In this document: piece after piece, positions 9,524 to 18,035 of the stretch
Layout: each line of letters opens with the position of its first letter
How positions within the stretch are numbered: position 1 is the stretch's first letter
Assembly (NCBI RefSeq): GCF_014649655.1
Contig: NZ_BMTL01000033.1
Location: forward strand, 52,479-116,478
Direction: 5' to 3'
Length of the DNA stretch: 64,000 bases
Origin: Streptomyces humidus
Lineage (GTDB): Bacteria; Actinomycetota; Actinomycetes; Streptomycetales; Streptomycetaceae
Program-made: the position numbers and the translations under genes
Notes under the pieces: generated by a model
The model's input: the letters and a program-made list of their open reading frames with translations, nothing else
Told to the model about the DNA's origin: nothing
The model's database searches: none

Positions 9524-10198
9524 GTGGGTGCCGTCGAAGACTCGTATCCGGGCTTCCGGGGCCAGCTCCCGCCATCCCTCCAGCGACGCGACCGGGACGT
9601 CGTGGTCCGCCGCCGCCCCGTACACCGAGACCGGCGACGTCAACGGGCGCGTGAACTCCGGTGTGTACCGCTCGATCAGATCCAGGTCGGCACGCAGCCC
9701 GGCCAGCAGCTGCGGGCCGAACTCGGGGTCCGTCAGGAGGCTTTCGTCCGTGCCGCCGAGCCGTCGGACGTAGGCGGCCATGTGCGCGTCCGACGCCCTG
9801 AGCACATCGGGCGGAAAGGTCCGCCGGGAGCCGGGGGGCGCGGCGGCGCACAGCACCGTGCGCTCCGGGAGCGGCCCGGCCGAGTCCTCCAGCAGGCGCA
9901 GCGTCTCCGCGGCGATCAGCGCGCCGAGGCTGTGGCCCAACAGGATCCACGGCTCCGGCAGTTCGCGCACCGCGTTCGCGAGGGCGGCGGCGCGGCGCTC
10001 GACACCGGAGCGGCGTTCCGACCCGGCGGGCCGATCCCAGTGCACCGCCCGGACCGCGAAACCGTGCGGGCCGAACACCCGGTGCCAGGAGTGGAAGGCC
10101 ACGGCGCTGCCCCCGGCATGCGGCACACAGACCAGTGTCCGGTCCGGCTTCGGCGGCTCGGCGCCCATCGTGACGAGGGCCGCCTGCTCGGCGCTCAT
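9437..10198 (-). CDS. Type II thioesterase (alpha/beta hydrolase)
   Basis: The 253-residue protein has the family layout: LVCVPHAGGSA near the N-terminus, nucleophile motif GHSLGALIAAE, an Asp after VYGAAADHDVP, and the catalytic His in FDGTHFFPHED. Type II thioesterases clear mis-primed or stalled acyl groups from NRPS/PKS carrier proteins, so this is the editing enzyme of the adjacent NRPS. Its ATG (10198) overlaps the stop of the FkbM gene (ATGA), indicating translational coupling. A longer open frame continues upstream, but it is only the antisense-frame reading of the methyltransferase. Its 3' end is duplicated in tandem downstream. Confidence 0.95.
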   Translation of the reverse strand: MSAEQAALVTMGAEPPKPDRTLVCVPHAGGSAVAFHSWHRVFGPHGFAVRAVHWDRPAGSERRSGVERRAAALANAVRELPEPWILLGHSLGALIAAETLRLLEDSAGPLPERTVLCAAAPPGSRRTFPPDVLRASDAHMAAYVRRLGGTDESLLTDPEFGPQLLAGLRADLDLIERYTPEFTRPLTSPVSVYGAAADHDVPVASLEGWRELAPEARIRVFDGTHFFPHEDPAAVCRAVTADCTQDDRERARD

Positions 10199-11052
10199 CG
10201 GCCCGCCTCCTCGTGGGCGTCGTCCGTCACGACCGGTCGGCCGGTGTGCTCCGCCCGGTAGGCGTGGACCTCGTACATCTCGGTGCCGCGCAGTGCGGGG
10301 TCCTGCCGCACCCGCAGGGAGAAGCCCACGTCCCGCAGCAGCTCGCTCAGCCGTGCGAGGCGGTCGTCCTCGTCGTGGACCTCGGCCACGACGGCGCCGA
10401 TGCGCGGCCAGTCGGCGGCGTCGACCCCGCGCAGGACGTCGAGCTCCGCGCGCTCGACGTCGACCTTGAGCAGTGCGACGGACCGGAGGTCGTGCTCGCG
10501 CATGAGGCCGGAGACGGTGGTGACCGGGACCTGGATGGTCAGCCCGTCGTGCAGTCCGTCGATCATCATGTCGACGGCCTCCTCGTCGAGACCGCCGTGG
10601 CGCAGGAAGGTCCTGGTGAGGGCGTCGTCGGCCGCACGGTCGGCGTACAGGCCGGAGTTGCCGGGGGCCGCCGGGTAGTAGGTGAAGTCCTGGACGCCGG
10701 GCGCGGCTCCCACGGCCGTGCGCACCGGGGTCGCTCCCGGGACATGGCGGGTGAGGTTGTCCCGCAGACAGGAGAAGACGTCGGGTACGGGTTCGGCGGA
10801 GACGATCCGCAGTGTGCGCTGCGCGTCGGCGAACGCGATCGACACCAGCCCGATGTTGGCGCCGACGTCGAGAACCGTGTCGTGGGGGCGCAACCCGCGT
10901 GCGGCGAGCCCGTACAGGCCGTCGCCCGTGGCCTCCCGCCAGATGAGCAGTGCCTCCGCCGGGCTGGTGCACCACACCCGTCGGCCGTCGGGGAGGCTCA
11001 CCTCCCGCCGCGTCGCGCCGGGTGCGTCGTGCGCGGTCCGTTGCTCGCTCAT
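10195..11052 (-). CDS. FkbM-family SAM-dependent methyltransferase
   Basis: The 285-residue protein has SAM motif I VLDVGANIGLVSIAFADA (residues 57-74) and the FkbM-type LLKVDVERAELDVLRGV near 195. The family O-methylates hydroxyl groups of polyketides, peptides and sugars. With P450 and PhyH hydroxylases nearby, O-methylation of an installed hydroxyl is a reasonable inference. It lies between the P450 at 11081 and the thioesterase on the same strand, overlapping the latter by 4 bp. The start is ATG 11052. Confidence 0.9.
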   Translation of the reverse strand: MSEQRTAHDAPGATRREVSLPDGRRVWCTSPAEALLIWREATGDGLYGLAARGLRPHDTVLDVGANIGLVSIAFADAQRTLRIVSAEPVPDVFSCLRDNLTRHVPGATPVRTAVGAAPGVQDFTYYPAAPGNSGLYADRAADDALTRTFLRHGGLDEEAVDMMIDGLHDGLTIQVPVTTVSGLMREHDLRSVALLKVDVERAELDVLRGVDAADWPRIGAVVAEVHDEDDRLARLSELLRDVGFSLRVRQDPALRGTEMYEVHAYRAEHTGRPVVTDDAHEEAGR

Positions 11053-11080
11053 GGTCGCTTCCTTCGGCTCGCGCGGTGGG

Positions 11081-12295
11081 TCAGGCGGCGACGAGCCGCA
11101 CGGGCAGCGTGTCGTAGCCCCAGATCAGGATCGACCGCGTCCGCCGGGGCGGGCCGACCGGCTCGGCGTCGCGGACCCGTCGCAGCAGTTCCCCGAACAG
11201 GACGGTGAGTTCCCGGGTGGCGAGTGCCGCGCCGAGGCAGTAGTGGGGGCCGCCCGCGAAGGCGAGGTGGGGGTTGGGCCGCCGGGTCACGTCGAATCGG
11301 TCGGGGTCCTCGAACACGGCGCCGTCGCGGTTGCCGGCCGCCAGCCACAGCGCGACCTGGTCTCCCGGGGCCAGCGCGTGGCCGGCGATCTCGACCGGGG
11401 CGGTGGCGGTGCGCAGCACATGCATCGCGGGGCTGGTGAACCGCAGGATCTCCTGCACGGCGGTCGGCAGCAGTTCAGGGTCCTCGCGCAGCGACGTCCA
11501 CTGTGCCGGATGGCGCATCAGCGCCAGCAGGCCGCCGACGCTCGCGTGCCGGGTGGTCTCGTTGCCTCCCGAGACGAGCCCGTCGCAGTTGAGGAAGATC
11601 TCCTCGTCGGTGAGGGGGACGCCGTCGACCGTGCCGTGCGCCAGCGCGGTGACGATGTCCTCCTGGGGTTCGCGGCGGCGGCGGGCCAGCAACTCCTCGT
11701 AATACGACAGGATGTCCGCGTGCGCCTCCGCCGATGCGAGCGGGTCGGCCGCCGGTTCCCCTCCCTCGCCGAAGGCGGCCTTGGTGCGCTCCAGCATGAA
11801 GTCCCGGTCGCCGGGCGGCACTCCGAGCATGTCGCAGATCACCGAGAGCGGCAGCCGGGCCGCGACCCGGGTGAAGTCGCACTCGCCGGCCTCCAGGGCC
11901 TCGTCCAGTACGGCGGTGACCGTCTCGCGCATGCTCTGCTCCAGCCGGGCCACCATGCGCGGGGTGAAGGCGCCGCTGACGATCCGGCGGATCCCGCCGT
12001 GGCGCGGCGGATCGGTGATGATCAGCATCTTGCCCGAGGCCGCCGCCGTCGCGGCGGGGTTCTGGTCCAGCCGCATGCCCTGCTGGGAGGAGAAGCGGCG
12101 GGTGTCCTTGACGACCCGGGAGATCTCCGTGTGCGACAGCACGGCGTGGAACCGGCGGCCGTCGTACTCGCCCTCGTGCACGGGGGCGATGCGCCGCATC
12201 CGCTGCCAGAGTTCCTCGGGGTGTCCCTGGGCGTAGAGGTCCGGGTCGCAGAGTTCCAGGGAGGAAAGCGCGGTGACCGGTCGACCACGTGACAT
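11081..12295 (-). CDS. Cytochrome P450
   Basis: The 404-residue P450 has the I-helix SGGNETT, ExxR in EILRF, and haem loop FAGGPHYCLGAALATRE. The open frame continues upstream to 12556, but ATG 12295 is preferred because CAGGAG lies 9 nt before it and the protein then begins as expected for the family. It is the first gene of the FkbM-thioesterase unit and is divergent from the LAL regulator across a region with a conserved inverted repeat. Probable role: oxidation of the nonribosomal peptide or a precursor amino acid; substrate unknown. Confidence 0.93.
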   Translation of the reverse strand: MSRGRPVTALSSLELCDPDLYAQGHPEELWQRMRRIAPVHEGEYDGRRFHAVLSHTEISRVVKDTRRFSSQQGMRLDQNPAATAAASGKMLIITDPPRHGGIRRIVSGAFTPRMVARLEQSMRETVTAVLDEALEAGECDFTRVAARLPLSVICDMLGVPPGDRDFMLERTKAAFGEGGEPAADPLASAEAHADILSYYEELLARRRREPQEDIVTALAHGTVDGVPLTDEEIFLNCDGLVSGGNETTRHASVGGLLALMRHPAQWTSLREDPELLPTAVQEILRFTSPAMHVLRTATAPVEIAGHALAPGDQVALWLAAGNRDGAVFEDPDRFDVTRRPNPHLAFAGGPHYCLGAALATRELTVLFGELLRRVRDAEPVGPPRRTRSILIWGYDTLPVRLVAA

Positions 12296-12356
12296 ACCGA
12301 AGGCTCCTGGGGTGAGGGGACGAGCCGATTGTGTCCGACACCCGCTCGGGGCTGAA

Positions 12357-12417
12357 CCCCAGAGTTCTTCATGCCTCGTCCGGCCCGATTCCGGGGGCCC
12401 CGCCGAAAACTCTGGGG
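12357..12417. promoter_or_regulatory. Inverted repeat CCCCAGAGTT / AACTCTGGGG between P450 and LAL regulator
   Basis: CCCCAGAGTT at 12357-12366 is matched by its exact complement AACTCTGGGG at 12408-12417, with 41 bp between them. It lies in the divergent control region of the P450 and LAL genes (12296-12653). The distance fits two operator half-sites bound by a dimer or by two dimers better than a transcriptional hairpin. The LAL regulator is the obvious candidate ligand, which is inference. Confidence 0.55.
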
Positions 12418-12653
12418 GTGCGGCCGCGATACCGGCGGCTATGGGCCCCGGTGACCGTTCCGCGGAATTACGGAGGGCGAGGAGCGTATCGGCTAACGGG
12501 ATTTTTATTTCGGGACGAAGGCCGTTTCGGCGAGCGAGGCGCTCGGCCAGAATCATCCTGGACGCTCGGGCAGGGGTCGTGTAATCTCTGATTCGTTCAT
12601 GCGTTCATAGCAGTGAAATGTTCTCGGCCAGGCGATACGGGGAAGCACTGACC

Positions 12654-15494
12654 GTGGTAACCGATATTCTTGACAGAACGCGCACCGAACTTCTCGAACG
12701 ACAAGCTGAAATATCCGCGATCGAGAGAAAACTCGACAATCTGCGCGGCGGATCCGGCGGAGTCCTGGCGGTCGAAGGCGCACCGGGTACGGGCAAGTCG
12801 AGCCTCCTTCACCACCTGCACCGCAAGGCCGTCGACAGCAAGTTCCTGGTACTCCGTGCGAGAGGGAACGAATTCGAGGCCTCGTTCGCCCTGGGAGCGG
12901 TCGCGCAACTGATTGAATCCGCGGTCGAGGACCCTCCGGGCGGGGACCTGTCCGCCCGACTTCACACATCGCGCATCGCGCACCTGCTGCACGGGGAAAT
13001 GCCCGACGAGGCGCACCCGGCGGAATGGCACGCGCTGCTCCACGAATTACACCGGGTCTTTCTGGACCTCGCCGGCGACCGGCGCCTCGTCCTCGTGGTC
13101 GACGACGCGCAACTGGCCGATCTGCCCTCGCTGCGGTTCCTCAGCTACCTCGCCGCCCGGGTGGGGCGGAGCCGCATCGTGCTGACCGTCGCCATGGAAC
13201 CCCGGGGCCCCGGGCCGGCCGCCGATCTGCTGGGGGCCGTGGTCACCTCCTTCGAGTCGACCGTGCTCCGGCCGGCCCCGCTGAGCCTGCGGGCCCTGGA
13301 ACAGGTCGTCGCGGAGACCGTCGGCGGAGCCGACCCCCTGGCGACCGCCGCGTCGCTCTTCGAGGCGACCGACGGCAACCCGATGCTGGTGCGGGCGGTG
13401 CTCGACGAGGCGGCCGCCGGAACCGGCCGGCCGGCCGGGACCGACCTGGACCGGCTGACCGAACGCGCCCCGCGCAGTCTCATACGCTGGATCGTCCGCA
13501 AGCTGCGCAGCCTCCCGGAGCCGTCCCTCGAACTGGCCCAGGTGGTCGCGGTGCTGGGCCGCGCGACGGAGCCATGGGTGGTGGAGCGGACCACCGGACG
13601 CGCCGACGCCGGGGTCGACAAGGCGCTCGCCGCGCTCATCGACGCGGAGATCCTGGTCGACGGACCGGTACTGCGGTTCGCCCATCCGCTGGTGCGTACG
13701 GCGGTCAAGGACAGCACCCCGCTGGTCACGCGGCGCCGGTTGCACGCCCGCGCGGCACGGGCGCTGGCCACCACCGGCGCCTCACCGGAGCAGATCGCCG
13801 GCCATCTGCTGCAAGCGCCGGCCCAGGCCGACCAGCGGAACGTCAGGAGCCTGCTCGACGCCGCGGCCGCCGCGACCGCGCGGGGCGAGCCGGACACCGT
13901 GTCCTATCTGCGGCGCGCCCTGCGCGAGCCCCCGGCCGACCGCAATGTGCCGATGGTCCTGAGCCGCCTCGGCACGGCCGAACTGTCCGTCGACCACGAG
14001 GCGGCCGCCGCACACCTCGGGGAAGCCCTGGCGCACACCTGCGCACCGGACGCGCGCGGCGCCGTCGCACGCGACCTGGCCTGGGCGCTCGCCGCCGGCT
14101 CCCGATTCGAGGAAGCCGTCACCGTACTGGCCGACGCCATCGTCGAACTCCCGGCGTCGGACGCCTTGGCGGACCTGCACGACGCGCTGTCCTGGATCGG
14201 CAGGATGTCGCCCCGCGCCCGTGATCTCCAACGGCAGCGGCTGGCCCAGATCCAGGAGCGGACGGCCGGGACGAGCCTCCCCGGGAGCGTTCACGGCCTC
14301 CTCGAACAACTGCGGAACGGCACGGACGCCCGGCGGACGGCGGACTCGGCCGGCCACGTGCTGCGCCGGACGGGCCTGCCCGCCGGGAACGGCGTCGGCT
14401 GGGGCGCCGCCCTCGCCGCGTCCTGGTCCCTGGCGATCTGCGACCGGCTCCCGGAAGCGCGCAACGCCCTGCGCACGGTGACGGACGAGTCCCGGCGCCG
14501 GGGAGTCCACCTCTTCCACCTGGACCACTGCCTGCGGGCGTACGTCGAGCTGCACCTCGGCCAGGTGTCCGCCGCCGCCGAACTCGCCGCGACGGCGCTG
14601 GAGGCGAGCGAGTCGGGAGGCCGCCCCACGATCGCGCAACCGATCGCGGCGGCCGCCCTGGTCGAGTCGCTGATCGAACTGGGCGAACTGGACCGCGCCA
14701 CGGCCGAGCTGTCGGACCGTGAGCTGCTCCACGTCGAGAGCGACACCTCCGTCCACCTCCCCCTGCTGCACGCCCGTGGACGGCTACGGCTCGCCCTCGG
14801 GCAGACCGACGCGGGGGCGGCCGACCTGATGAGGGGACGAGCCCTCGACGCGGAACTCGGGCCGACGGCGGGGTCGGTGGGTATGTGGACCCCGATCGTC
14901 ACGGCCCTCCACCACAGCGGACGGGTGCGGGACGCACAGGAGCTGGGCGAGGAGGAACTCGCCCGCGCGCACGCCTTCGGAGCGGCCCGCCCGCTGGCGG
15001 TGGTGCTGCGGACCCTGGCCGCGACCGCGTCCCCGGGCCGCGCCCTGCGGCTGCTGGAAGAGGCCGTCGACGTGCTGGACGGCTCACCGGCCCTCCTCGA
15101 ACGGGCCCGCTCCCTCTACGTCCACGGCCGGCTGCTGGGCAGGGCCGGCAAGACCTCGACGGCACGCGAGCGCCTCCGGCTCGCCGCCGAACTCGCCGGG
15201 GAGTGCGGGGCGTACCCCCTGCACGAACGGGCCCGGAAAGAGCTGCTGTCACTCGGGGCCCCGGGCCGCGGCCCGGGCCGCCTCAAGCGGTCCCCGTCCA
15301 CGCTGACGCCCTCCGAGGAACGGGTGACGGCCCTCGCCGCCGAGGGCCTGAGCAACCGGGACATCGCCCGGACGCTCTTCGTGACGGTCAAGACGGTGGA
15401 GTGGCACCTCACCCAGGCGTACCGGAAGCTCGGCATCGTCTCACGGGAGGACCTCTCCCGGGCGCTCGAGGCATCGGCCGCGGAGCACCGCTGA
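12654..15494 (+). CDS. LAL-family LuxR transcriptional regulator with TTA codon
   Basis: About 946 residues. An N-terminal ATPase carries Walker A GAPGTGKSS and Walker B LVLVVDDAQLAD. A long TPR-like helical middle follows, then a C-terminal LuxR helix-turn-helix (LTPSEERVTALAAEGLSNRD with VKTVEWHLTQAYRKLGI). LAL proteins are usually pathway-specific activators of actinomycete biosynthetic clusters. The leucine codon at 13047-13049 is TTA, read by the bldA tRNA, which ties expression to development. I prefer GTG 12654, with GGGGAAG about 8 nt upstream, over ATG 12618, which has no ribosome-binding site; both are in frame. It is divergent from the P450-FkbM-thioesterase unit and is the likely activator of the NRPS cluster. 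Confidence 0.93.
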   Translation: MVTDILDRTRTELLERQAEISAIERKLDNLRGGSGGVLAVEGAPGTGKSSLLHHLHRKAVDSKFLVLRARGNEFEASFALGAVAQLIESAVEDPPGGDLSARLHTSRIAHLLHGEMPDEAHPAEWHALLHELHRVFLDLAGDRRLVLVVDDAQLADLPSLRFLSYLAARVGRSRIVLTVAMEPRGPGPAADLLGAVVTSFESTVLRPAPLSLRALEQVVAETVGGADPLATAASLFEATDGNPMLVRAVLDEAAAGTGRPAGTDLDRLTERAPRSLIRWIVRKLRSLPEPSLELAQVVAVLGRATEPWVVERTTGRADAGVDKALAALIDAEILVDGPVLRFAHPLVRTAVKDSTPLVTRRRLHARAARALATTGASPEQIAGHLLQAPAQADQRNVRSLLDAAAAATARGEPDTVSYLRRALREPPADRNVPMVLSRLGTAELSVDHEAAAAHLGEALAHTCAPDARGAVARDLAWALAAGSRFEEAVTVLADAIVELPASDALADLHDALSWIGRMSPRARDLQRQRLAQIQERTAGTSLPGSVHGLLEQLRNGTDARRTADSAGHVLRRTGLPAGNGVGWGAALAASWSLAICDRLPEARNALRTVTDESRRRGVHLFHLDHCLRAYVELHLGQVSAAAELAATALEASESGGRPTIAQPIAAAALVESLIELGELDRATAELSDRELLHVESDTSVHLPLLHARGRLRLALGQTDAGAADLMRGRALDAELGPTAGSVGMWTPIVTALHHSGRVRDAQELGEEELARAHAFGAARPLAVVLRTLAATASPGRALRLLEEAVDVLDGSPALLERARSLYVHGRLLGRAGKTSTARERLRLAAELAGECGAYPLHERARKELLSLGAPGRGPGRLKRSPSTLTPSEERVTALAAEGLSNRDIARTLFVTVKTVEWHLTQAYRKLGIVSREDLSRALEASAAEHR

Positions 15495-15591
15495 CACCAG
15501 GGCGCCTGCCGGTGTGCCGGGCGGCTGCCGGGAGCGAGCGAGTCGTCCGGGGGCGGTGCTTCCGAGGGCTGCTTCGATGCCGGACGGGGCG

Positions 15592-16026
15592 TCATCCTCC
15601 TGTTCCCGAGCCGCCCTGGTGCACCTGCACGGTGGGTTCGACGCCGTCGGCGCCGACGACTTCCCGCCACGCGTCCAAGCCCGCCTGGAAAGCGACGATC
15701 CCGGCCTCCGGGAGAGCGATCTCGATCGCTTCGAGGATCTCCTGCGAGGTGACCCCGAGGTCCAGGGCCACCCGGATGTGACTCTGGATGTGCCCTTTGC
15801 CTGCTCTCATCACGGTCAGACTCAGGATGAACAGCAGTTCCTTGGTCCGGGGGTCCAGGGCGCGAGGGGCGAGATAGGCGGCCCGCACCAGGGTGTCGGT
15901 CGCCTGCAGCACCTCGAAGTCATGCCGGGCCATGACCTTGTGGTAATCCAGGACGTACCCGCGTTCGCGGGCCATCGCGTCGATGTAGTCCTGCGCGTCG
16001 TCCGGGGTCCGGGCGTCGGTGGACAT
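15592..16026 (-). CDS. Carboxymuconolactone decarboxylase-like (AhpD-fold) protein
   Basis: The 144-residue protein matches the CMD family by ALDPRTKELLFILSLTVMRAG and GHIQSHIRVALDLGVTSQEILEAIEIA. The AhpD CxxC pair is absent (GHIQSHI), so a peroxidase-partner role is unlikely and a decarboxylase or ring-fission role in aromatic catabolism is more plausible. It is the last gene of the long minus-strand catabolic run, 18 bp after the NIPSNAP gene. It converges on the LAL regulator, which marks the boundary between the peptide and catabolic clusters. Confidence 0.85.
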   Translation of the reverse strand: MSTDARTPDDAQDYIDAMARERGYVLDYHKVMARHDFEVLQATDTLVRAAYLAPRALDPRTKELLFILSLTVMRAGKGHIQSHIRVALDLGVTSQEILEAIEIALPEAGIVAFQAGLDAWREVVGADGVEPTVQVHQGGSGTGG

Positions 16027-16044
16027 GGTTCTCCTCGGGTCGGG

Positions 16045-16347
16045 TCAGGGCAGGGCGGGCGTGAGGATCCTGTTGGACTGCCGCACCAGAAGGTCTCGCA
16101 CCTCTGCGCGGAATGTCGCGAAGTCGGGGTCGGCGGCCAGCTCGGCGCGCCTCCTGGCACGGTCGTCCGGCCCCTCGTAACCCCACAGGTAGACCAGCGT
16201 GTTCAGCTCTCCCACCTCGGTGACGTAGAAGCCGAGCAGGTTCCCGAGAATGCGCACCTGGGGTTCGCGGCCGTGCTCGGCCCACAGCTGGGCGTACTTC
16301 GCGGCCGTCCCCGCCTTGACCAGGTAGTTGCGTTCCTCGACGATCAC
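16045..16347 (-). CDS. NIPSNAP-family small protein
   Basis: The 100-residue protein (MIVEERNYLVKAGTAAKYAQ ... LNTLVYLWGYEGPDDRARRR) has the NIPSNAP ferredoxin-like pattern, a dimeric alpha/beta-barrel fold often encoded in catabolic operons. The start is GTG 16347, with GGAGG about 7 nt upstream, and overlaps the hydroxylase stop by 4 bp (GTGA). The family's biochemical role in bacteria is poorly defined. Tight coupling suggests it works with the flavin hydroxylase or on its product. Confidence 0.8.
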   Translation of the reverse strand: MIVEERNYLVKAGTAAKYAQLWAEHGREPQVRILGNLLGFYVTEVGELNTLVYLWGYEGPDDRARRRAELAADPDFATFRAEVRDLLVRQSNRILTPALP

Positions 16348-18035
16348 GACGCACCTCCGGTGGCGGGGACGGCCGTCGGCCGGGGCGGTTGCTCGTCGTG
16401 CCGGTCCGGCTGTCGCCGGGGGGCGAGCAGCCGCTCGAAGGCGCCGCTCAACGTGCCCAGCTCCGCCGCGTGGGCCATTGCCGCGACATAGCGGTCGGGG
16501 CGGATCACGGCCACTGTTCCGGGCTGAGCGGCGAACCAGTCCCGCAACGTGCCGTCGAGGTCCTCCAGGACGACCGAATCGGTGCCCGAGCGGGGTCGCT
16601 CGGCGCGCGAACGCCCCGAACGGGACTCGGTGACGGTGACGTAGCGGGTTCCGATCCCGTCCCAGAAGGCACGGGACTCCGGGTCCAGGTGCACCAGTGG
16701 GTCGGTTCCGTAACCGACGAGGGTGAACCACTCACCGAGCGTCTCGTCCAGCAGCACCGACCGTCCGTCCGCCGTCTCCACCTTCGGCTGGACGAACATC
16801 CGGCCGACGGCCGACTTCTTGGCCACGGGCCGCCGGCCGTGCAGCACGACGCCCTCGGTGTAGCGGGGCATCGGCTTGAATCGCATCTGCAGCAGCCAGT
16901 CACGCACCTGCGGCGCCACCGTGAGACCGCGGAACAGGGCGTCGCGGGTGCGCGCCGTCCAGGTGTTGGTCGAGCAGAGCACGCGGCCGAGGGTGTCGGA
17001 CAGTGCGACCATCGCCCGGGCGTGCGCGCGTCGCTCGGTGTCGTACGTGGACAGGATCCGCGGGTGGGCCCGGCCCGTCACCACGGCAGCGAGCTTCCAG
17101 GCGACGTTGGTGGCGTCGCGGATCCCGGTGTTCATGCCCTGGCCGGCCCAGGGCGGCATCAGATGGGCGGCGTCGCCCACCAGGCAGACCCGGCCGTCCA
17201 GGAAGCGGGCCGCGACGCGCGAGTGGTGGGTGTAGACGCGGGCGCGGACGATGTTGAGTGCCCTCGGGTCGGGGACGTGGCCGGTGAGCAGCTCATGCAC
17301 CTTCTCGGGCCGGAGCATCGCCTCGGCGTCCTCCCCGGGGAAGAGCTGGAACTCCCAGCGCCGGTAGCCGTACGGCAGATCGACACAGACATACGGCCGC
17401 CTCGGATCACAGTGCAGGCCGGTGTAGGGAGCGTCCAGGGGGTCGTTGTCGCACTCGATGACCACCCACTTGGCCGGATGGGTGTCCCCGACCAGAGGGA
17501 TCCCCAGCTGTCCGCGGACCGTGCTGCGGCCACCGTCCGCGGCGACCACGTACTGGGCACGCACCAGCAGTTTCTCGCCCGCGGGGCCGGTCACATGGAG
17601 GCGGACCTCGGTGCCGTCCTGCTCCAGCCGGTCGAGTTCGTGGCCGAACATCGGCTTGATCTGCGGGTAGCGTTCCAGGCCCGTGCGCAGTGTGGCCTCG
17701 GCCAACTGCTGCATGAAGATGTTCCGGCGGGGCCAGCCGTACTCGTCGGTGGCCGGCCGGATGTCGGCGAAGCACCGGCCGTCCGCTCCGAACATCTTGA
17801 GCGAGACGTTGCGGATCGCGTCGGCGAGCACCTCCTCCGCGAGCCCGATGCCCTGGAAGCTGCGTACGCATTCGTCGTCCATGCCGACGGCGCGCGGGTA
17901 GTCGACGATCTCGGTGCTGCGGTCGATGAGCACGGCCTGCACGCCGTACCTGCCGAGGTAGTTGGCGACCGTGACCCCGCAGGGCCCGGCGCCGACGACG
18001 GCCACCTCGGTACGGATCTCGGTGTGTTCGCTCAT
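16344..18035 (-). CDS. FAD-dependent aromatic hydroxylase, MhpA-like
   Basis: The 563-residue group A flavoprotein monooxygenase has the N-terminal GxGxxG VAVVGAGPCGVTVANYLGRYG, the central YVVAADGGRSTVR, and the FAD ribityl motif CLVGDAAHLMPPWAGQGMNTG. Length and order match 3-(3-hydroxyphenyl)propionate hydroxylase-type enzymes, with the usual thioredoxin-like C-terminal domain. Family members use NAD(P)H and O2 to hydroxylate phenolic rings, often preparing them for ring cleavage. ATG 18035 overlaps the hydrolase stop (ATGA) and has GGGAGG upstream. The exact substrate is unknown. Confidence 0.92.
   Translation of the reverse strand: MSEHTEIRTEVAVVGAGPCGVTVANYLGRYGVQAVLIDRSTEIVDYPRAVGMDDECVRSFQGIGLAEEVLADAIRNVSLKMFGADGRCFADIRPATDEYGWPRRNIFMQQLAEATLRTGLERYPQIKPMFGHELDRLEQDGTEVRLHVTGPAGEKLLVRAQYVVAADGGRSTVRGQLGIPLVGDTHPAKWVVIECDNDPLDAPYTGLHCDPRRPYVCVDLPYGYRRWEFQLFPGEDAEAMLRPEKVHELLTGHVPDPRALNIVRARVYTHHSRVAARFLDGRVCLVGDAAHLMPPWAGQGMNTGIRDATNVAWKLAAVVTGRAHPRILSTYDTERRAHARAMVALSDTLGRVLCSTNTWTARTRDALFRGLTVAPQVRDWLLQMRFKPMPRYTEGVVLHGRRPVAKKSAVGRMFVQPKVETADGRSVLLDETLGEWFTLVGYGTDPLVHLDPESRAFWDGIGTRYVTVTESRSGRSRAERPRSGTDSVVLEDLDGTLRDWFAAQPGTVAVIRPDRYVAAMAHAAELGTLSGAFERLLAPRRQPDRHDEQPPRPTAVPATGGAS

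Noticed and set aside
9437..10975. A single 512-residue thioesterase fusion protein
   Set aside because: The first half is an out-of-frame reading of the FkbM gene; the real thioesterase starts at ATG 10198, which overlaps the FkbM stop.
12296..12556. N-terminal extension of the P450 to 12556
   Set aside because: A good ribosome-binding site precedes ATG 12295, the extension does not look like a P450 N-terminus, and the intergenic region carries the inverted repeat.
12618..12653. ATG 12618 as the LAL start
   Set aside because: In frame but without a ribosome-binding site; GTG 12654 has GGGGAAG at proper distance. Left as an alternative.
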